Source: Noviherbaspirillum autotrophicum (GTDB lineage Bacteria; Pseudomonadota; Gammaproteobacteria; Burkholderiales; Burkholderiaceae_D). From it: a stretch of DNA of 64,000 bases. The notes under the pieces are model-generated. The model saw nothing but the letters and a program-made list of their open reading frames with translations. It ran no database searches and was not told the origin of the DNA. The position numbers and the translations under genes are program-made. The number at the start of each line of letters is the position of its first letter. Within the stretch, counting starts at the first letter, position 1. The DNA is taken from contig NZ_JWJG01000028.1 of NCBI RefSeq assembly GCF_000818395.1, positions 1,269,563 to 1,333,562 of the forward strand, in the 5' to 3' direction. Shown here in pieces: positions 59,784 through 64,000 of this stretch.

Positions 59784-62633
59784 ATGTCCGAACAAAAGAA
59801 CAAGTATCCGGTCAACCTGACCGAAACCGCATTCCCGATGCGCGGCGACCTTGCCAAGCGCGAGCCGAAATGGGTGAAGGAGTGGCAAGAGAAGAAGATT
59901 TACCAGCGCATCCGCAAGGCATCCGCCGGCCGCCCGAAATTCATCCTGCATGACGGCCCGCCGTATGCAAACGGCGACATCCACATCGGCCACGCGGTCA
60001 ACAAGATTCTCAAGGACATGATCGTCAAGGCACGCAACATGGCGGGCTTTGACGCGCAATACGTGCCGGGCTGGGACTGCCACGGCATGCCGATCGAGAT
60101 CCAGATCGAAAAGCAGTACGGCAAGCACCTGTCGACCGCCGAGGTGCAGGCCAAGTCGCGCGCCTATGCGAGCGAGCAGATCGAGCGCCAGAAGAAGGAT
60201 TTCATCCGCCTCGGCGTGCTGGGCGAATGGGACCGCCCGTACAAGACCATGGATTTCAGCAATGAAGCCGACGAGATCCGCGTGCTGGGCAAGATCCTGG
60301 AAAAGGGTTATGTGTATCGCGGCTTGAAGCCGGTGAACTGGTGCTTCGACTGCGGCTCCGCGCTCGCAGAAGCGGAAGTCGAATACCAGGACAAGCGCGA
60401 CCCGGCGATCGACGTCGGTTTCCCGTTTGCAGAACCGGACAAGATCGCGCATGCATTTGGACTGGACAAGCTGCCGACCGATAAGGGCTACGCGGTAATC
60501 TGGACCACCACGCCGTGGACCATTCCCGCCAACCAAGCGCTGAACGTGCATCCGGAACATCGCTACGCACTGGTGCAGACCGAGCGTAACGGCGAAACCA
60601 TCCTGCTGCTGCTCGCGGTGGAACTGGTCGCCTCCAGCCTGCAGCGCTATGGACTGGAAGGCAAGATCATTGCGACTGCCAGCGGCGAAGCATTGTCGCT
60701 GCTGAAGTTCAGGCACCCGTTCGCGAACGCCGACAAGGGCTACGACCGCTATTCGCCGATCTATGTGAGCGACTATGTGACGCTCGACACCGGCACCGGC
60801 ATCGTGCACTCCTCGCCGGCTTATGGCGTGGACGACTTCATCTCGTGCAAGAAGCACGGCATGAAGGATGACGAAATCCTGAATCCGGTGATGGGCGATG
60901 GCAAGTACGCATCCTGGCTGCCCTTCTTCGGCGGCATGACGATCTGGGAAGCGTCGAAGCCAATCTGCGCCAAACTGGAGGAAGTCGGCTCGCTATTCAA
61001 ACTGGTGATGTTCGACCACAGCTACATGCACTGCTGGCGCCACAAGACGCCGATCATCTATCGCGCCACCTCGCAATGGTTCGCCGGCATGGACGTGACC
61101 CCGAAAGACGGCGGCCCGACGCTGCGCGAAACGGCGCTGGCCGGCGTGGAAGCGACCGCCTTCTTCCCGAGCTGGGGCAAGGCGCGCCTGCACGGCATGA
61201 TCGCCAACCGCCCGGACTGGACCCTGTCGCGCCAGCGCCAGTGGGGGGTGCCGATGGCCTTCTTCGTGCACAAGGAAACCGGCGAGCTGCATCCGAGGAC
61301 AAAGGAATTGCTGGAAGCTGTCGCCAAGCTGGTCGAAAAGAACGGCATCGAAGCCTGGCAGGCACTCGATCCGAAGGAACTGCTCGGCGACGAAGCCGAC
61401 ATGTACGTGAAGAACAAGGACACGCTCGACGTCTGGTTCGACTCCGGCTCCACCCACCAGACGGTGCTGCGCGGCTCGCATGCGGAGCAATCGCACTTCC
61501 CGGCCGACCTGTACCTGGAAGGCTCGGACCAGCACCGCGGCTGGTTCCATTCGTCGCTCCTGACCTCGTCCATGACCGACGGCCGCCCGCCTTACAAAGC
61601 GTTGCTCACGCACGGCTTCGTGGTCGATGGCGAAGGCAAGAAGATGTCCAAGTCCAAGGGCAACGTGGTCGCGCCGCAGAAGGTGTCGGACACGCTGGGC
61701 GCGGACATCCTGCGCCTGTGGGTGGCATCGACCGACTATTCCGGCGAGCTGTCGATCTCGGACGAGATCCTCAAGCGCGTGGTGGAAGCCTATCGCCGCA
61801 TCCGCAACACGCTGCGCTTTTTGCTTGCAAACACCTCGGATTTCGATCCGGCCAAGGATGCGGTGCCGGTGTCGGAACTGCTGGAAATCGACCGCTACGC
61901 CATCGCGCGCATGGCCGAACTGCAGCGCGAAATCCTGCAGCACTTCGAGGGATACGAATTCCATCCGGTGGTCGCCAAGCTGCAGATGTACTGCTCGGAA
62001 GACCTGGGCGGCTTCTATCTCGACATTCTGAAGGATCGCCTGTACACCAGCGGCACGACCTCGGCCGCGCGCCGCTCGGCGCAGACCGCGCTGTGGCATA
62101 TCACGCACGCCTTGCTGCGCGTGATGGCACCGATGCTGTCGTTTACTACCGAGGAAGCATGGGCGGTCTTCGCCGGGAAGGACGCCTACGAGCAAAGCGG
62201 CGAAACCATTTTCACGCAGACCTATTACGCGCTGCCGGAAGTGGCCGACGCCGCTGCCCTGCTCGCCAAGTACGCGGCGCTGCGCGAGCTGCGCACCGAG
62301 GTGACCAAGCAGCTGGAGGAAGTGCGCGTGGCCGGCGGCATCGGTTCTTCTCTGCAGGCCGAAGTCGAAATCAAGGCCAGCGGCGACAAGTACGCCTTAC
62401 TGAACAGCCTCGGCGACGACCTGAAGTTCGTGTTCATCACCTCGCAGGCGAAGGTGACGCAAGTCGCCGGCGAAGCAGAGGAAGGCGTCGTCGTCACGCC
62501 GTCGGCGCACCAGAAATGCGAGCGCTGCTGGCACTACCGCGCGGATGTCGGCGCGCATGCCGATCATCCGGGCATTTGCGGTCGCTGCGTGAGCAACCTG
62601 TTCGGCAGCGGCGAAGCGCGCAAGGTCGCGTAA
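59784..62633 (+). CDS. ileS: Isoleucyl-tRNA synthetase
   Basis: A 949-residue class I synthetase. HIGH is at residues 67-70 ([12 protein letters not shown]), KMSKS at 620-624, an editing domain lies between, and a C-terminal zinc knuckle has CERCWHYR and [10 protein letters not shown]. All signatures are intact and the length is normal for the bacterial IleS1 type. The gene follows ribF by 54 bases. After the stop a 13-bp perfect inverted repeat stands before lspA. Confidence 0.98.
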   Translation: MSEQKNKYPVNLTETAFPMRGDLAKREPKWVKEWQEKKIYQRIRKASAGRPKFILHDGPPYANGDIHIGHAVNKILKDMIVKARNMAGFDAQYVPGWDCHGMPIEIQIEKQYGKHLSTAEVQAKSRAYASEQIERQKKDFIRLGVLGEWDRPYKTMDFSNEADEIRVLGKILEKGYVYRGLKPVNWCFDCGSALAEAEVEYQDKRDPAIDVGFPFAEPDKIAHAFGLDKLPTDKGYAVIWTTTPWTIPANQALNVHPEHRYALVQTERNGETILLLLAVELVASSLQRYGLEGKIIATASGEALSLLKFRHPFANADKGYDRYSPIYVSDYVTLDTGTGIVHSSPAYGVDDFISCKKHGMKDDEILNPVMGDGKYASWLPFFGGMTIWEASKPICAKLEEVGSLFKLVMFDHSYMHCWRHKTPIIYRATSQWFAGMDVTPKDGGPTLRETALAGVEATAFFPSWGKARLHGMIANRPDWTLSRQRQWGVPMAFFVHKETGELHPRTKELLEAVAKLVEKNGIEAWQALDPKELLGDEADMYVKNKDTLDVWFDSGSTHQTVLRGSHAEQSHFPADLYLEGSDQHRGWFHSSLLTSSMTDGRPPYKALLTHGFVVDGEGKKMSKSKGNVVAPQKVSDTLGADILRLWVASTDYSGELSISDEILKRVVEAYRRIRNTLRFLLANTSDFDPAKDAVPVSELLEIDRYAIARMAELQREILQHFEGYEFHPVVAKLQMYCSEDLGGFYLDILKDRLYTSGTTSAARRSAQTALWHITHALLRVMAPMLSFTTEEAWAVFAGKDAYEQSGETIFTQTYYALPEVADAAALLAKYAALRELRTEVTKQLEEVRVAGGIGSSLQAEVEIKASGDKYALLNSLGDDLKFVFITSQAKVTQVAGEAEEGVVVTPSAHQKCERCWHYRADVGAHADHPGICGRCVSNLFGSGEARKVA

Positions 62634-62640
62634 TCTCCCG

Positions 62641-62667
62641 CCGCACCGGACAACTTGTCCGGTGCGG
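62641..62667 (+). other. Strong hairpin between ileS and lspA
   Basis: CCGCACCGGACAA and TTGTCCGGTGCGG form a perfect 13-bp inverted repeat around a single C, eight bases after the ileS stop and 21 before the lspA start. No U tract follows, so it is not a classical terminator; mRNA processing or differential stability is more likely. Confidence 0.7.
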
Positions 62668-62687
62668 CAACTCAACATCACCATTAC

Positions 62688-63197
62688 ATGGCCACAAAAA
62701 AGAAAACCTCATTCGCCTCATCCGGCAGCAACGCCGGCATGGCCCCCTGGCTCGGCATTGCCGCCATCATCGTCCTGATCGACCAGATCACCAAGGTCAC
62801 GATCAGCAAGCTGTTCGTGTTCGGCGAGTCGCGCCCGGTCACTTCATTCTTCAATCTGGTGCTGGCGTATAACAAGGGCGCCGCATTCAGCTTCCTTGCC
62901 GCCGCCTCCGGCTGGCAGCGCTACCTGTTTACCGCCATCGCGCTCGCCGCCGTCATCTTCATCATCTACCTGCTCAAGCGCCACGCCGGGCAGCGCCTGT
63001 TCTGCTGGGCGCTGGCGCTGATTTTGGGCGGTGCCATCGGCAATGTGATCGACCGCACGATCTACGGCCACGTGATCGACTTCCTGGATTTCTACGTCGG
63101 CAACTGGCACTGGCCTGCCTTCAACGTCGCTGACATGGCGATCACCGGCGGCGCCGCGCTGTTTGTGTTCGACGAATTGCGACGCGTCGGAAAATAA
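62688..63197 (+). CDS. lspA: Lipoprotein signal peptidase
   Basis: A 169-residue aspartyl membrane protease (signal peptidase II) with four helices. Catalytic Asp residues are in [22 protein letters not shown] and [11 protein letters not shown], and the conserved [10 protein letters not shown] is present. A Ser/Thr/Lys-rich N-terminal extension of about 20 residues precedes the first helix. ATG 62688 was chosen; the frame stays open further upstream within the hairpin. Classical ileS-lspA order. Confidence 0.97.
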   Translation: MATKKKTSFASSGSNAGMAPWLGIAAIIVLIDQITKVTISKLFVFGESRPVTSFFNLVLAYNKGAAFSFLAAASGWQRYLFTAIALAAVIFIIYLLKRHAGQRLFCWALALILGGAIGNVIDRTIYGHVIDFLDFYVGNWHWPAFNVADMAITGGAALFVFDELRRVGK

Positions 63198-63217
63198 GAC
63201 AACACAAGGGGGGCGTT

Positions 63218-64000
63218 ATGGATCTCGCTGGTAAAAAAATCGTTCTCGGCATGAGCGGAGGCATCGCCTGCTACAAGGTGGCCGAACTCACGCGCGGCCT
63301 GACCAAGGAAGGCGCGTCGGTGCAGGTCGTGATGACCCAGGCCGCCACCCAGTTCATCACGCCGGTGACGATGCAGGCCCTGTCCGGCAAGCACGTCTTT
63401 ACCGACCAGTGGGATGCGCGCATTCCCAACAACATGCCGCACATCGATCTGACACGCGATGTCGATGCGATGGTGATCTCGCCCTGCTCCGCCGATTTCA
63501 TGTTCAAGCTGGCGCACGGCGCCTGCGACGATTTGCTGTCGACCTTGTGCGTGGCGCGCCCGATGAGCTTGCCGCTGATGATCGCGCCGGCGATGAACGT
63601 GGAGATGTGGCAGAACGCCGCCACGCAGCGCAATGTGGCGCAGCTCAAGGCCGACGGCATCGCCATCCTCGGCCCCGATGCCGGCGACCAGGCCTGCGGC
63701 GAAACCGGCATGGGACGCATGCTGGAGCCGGAACAGCTGCTGGAAGAAATCGTCGCCTCATTCCATCGCAAGGTCCTTGCCGGCAAGCGCGTGCTGGTGA
63801 CCGCCGGCCCGACGTTCGAGCCGATCGATCCGGTACGCGGCATCACCAACCTGTCGTCCGGCAAAATGGGCTACGCAATCGCCCGCGCCGCGCGCGAAGC
63901 CGGCGCCGAAGTGACGCTGGTGTCGGGCCCGACTGCGCTGACGACGCCGTACGGCGTACATCGCATCAATGTGCAGACGGCCCAGCAGATGCATGACGTG
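63218..64000 (+). CDS. coaBC: Phosphopantothenoylcysteine decarboxylase / phosphopantothenate-cysteine ligase (partial, C-terminus off the right edge)
   Basis: The first 261 residues of the bifunctional coenzyme A enzyme. The flavin-dependent CoaC half is complete: KIVLGMSGGIACYKVAELTR, the catalytic His in NNMPHIDL, the PAMN motif (IAPAMNVEMW) and the Cys-loop ACGETGMGRMLEP. The CoaB half has begun with VLVTAGPTFEPIDPVRGITNLSSGKMGYAIA. GGGGGG just before the ATG is the ribosome site. It lies 20 bases after lspA, completing a ribF-ileS-lspA-coaBC block. Confidence 0.96.
   Translation, partial: MDLAGKKIVLGMSGGIACYKVAELTRGLTKEGASVQVVMTQAATQFITPVTMQALSGKHVFTDQWDARIPNNMPHIDLTRDVDAMVISPCSADFMFKLAHGACDDLLSTLCVARPMSLPLMIAPAMNVEMWQNAATQRNVAQLKADGIAILGPDAGDQACGETGMGRMLEPEQLLEEIVASFHRKVLAGKRVLVTAGPTFEPIDPVRGITNLSSGKMGYAIARAAREAGAEVTLVSGPTALTTPYGVHRINVQTAQQMHDV

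Noticed and set aside
59784-62633. Horizontal transfer of ileS as a second, mupirocin-resistant type
   Set aside because: The zinc-knuckle C-terminus and motif spacing are of the ordinary bacterial type, and the operon context is native.

Overview
The window is a high-GC, gene-dense chromosomal segment of a betaproteobacterium, most likely Burkholderiales and probably Oxalobacteraceae. The grounds are the acnD/prpF-type methylcitrate cluster, the ribF-ileS-lspA-coaBC block, the glnA/ntrBC and yhdP-nitrilase-tldD layouts and protein flavour. No species-level claim is made. There are no rRNA or tRNA genes, insertion sequences, phage genes or CRISPR arrays. Both ends cut a gene: a tandem-HAMP signalling protein at the left and coaBC at the right.

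Layout. 1-5979 (minus): cyclic-di-GMP signalling, with a CACHE-HAMP-GAF diguanylate cyclase, a REC-PAS-GGDEF-EAL response regulator and the start of a multi-HAMP protein. 6230-16234: propionate catabolism, prpB-prpC-acnD-prpF plus a separately terminated prpE, divergent from the sigma54 activator prpR; a near-perfect -24/-12 promoter lies before prpB. 16357-17364: a PlsC-like acyltransferase and a DUF1289 protein. 17422-22607: nitrogen control, glnA, a DUF4124 gene, ntrB and ntrC, with a sigma54 promoter and a consensus NtrC site before glnA. 22608-25115: a rhodanese protein, a membrane-anchored TAXI protein and a possible hemerythrin-like protein. 25466-30461: prfC, orn, an M48 protease, phhB and rsgA. 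30573-32956: a GbsR/MarR-type repressor, an SDR-DoxX fusion and a DUF2269 membrane protein, linked by a shared operator. 33139-38125: argF, argG, ppnP, murB, yajQ and a retropepsin-like protease. 38171-39410: DAHP synthase behind a probable Phe/Tyr attenuator. 39548-49002: tldD, a nitrilase-family amidase and yhdP, divergent from glnE. 49058-52499: a small membrane protein and a CbrA-like transporter-sensor whose output is GGDEF-EAL. 52503-56313: lepB, gapA and tkt. 56553-64000: rsmE, a YidB-like gene, mtfA, ribF, ileS, lspA and coaBC.

Connections. NtrB/NtrC probably drive glnA, while GlnE, encoded 24 kb away, should adenylylate the visible Tyr400 site of GlnA. PrpR probably drives prpBC-acnD-prpF. 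The most interesting non-genic signal is an open frame of 23 codons, very rich in Phe and Tyr, followed by mutually exclusive hairpins and an intrinsic terminator just before DAHP synthase. Next come the shared 20-bp operator of the GbsR/SDR-DoxX/DUF2269 cluster and the SLC5-STAC-GGDEF-EAL receptor.
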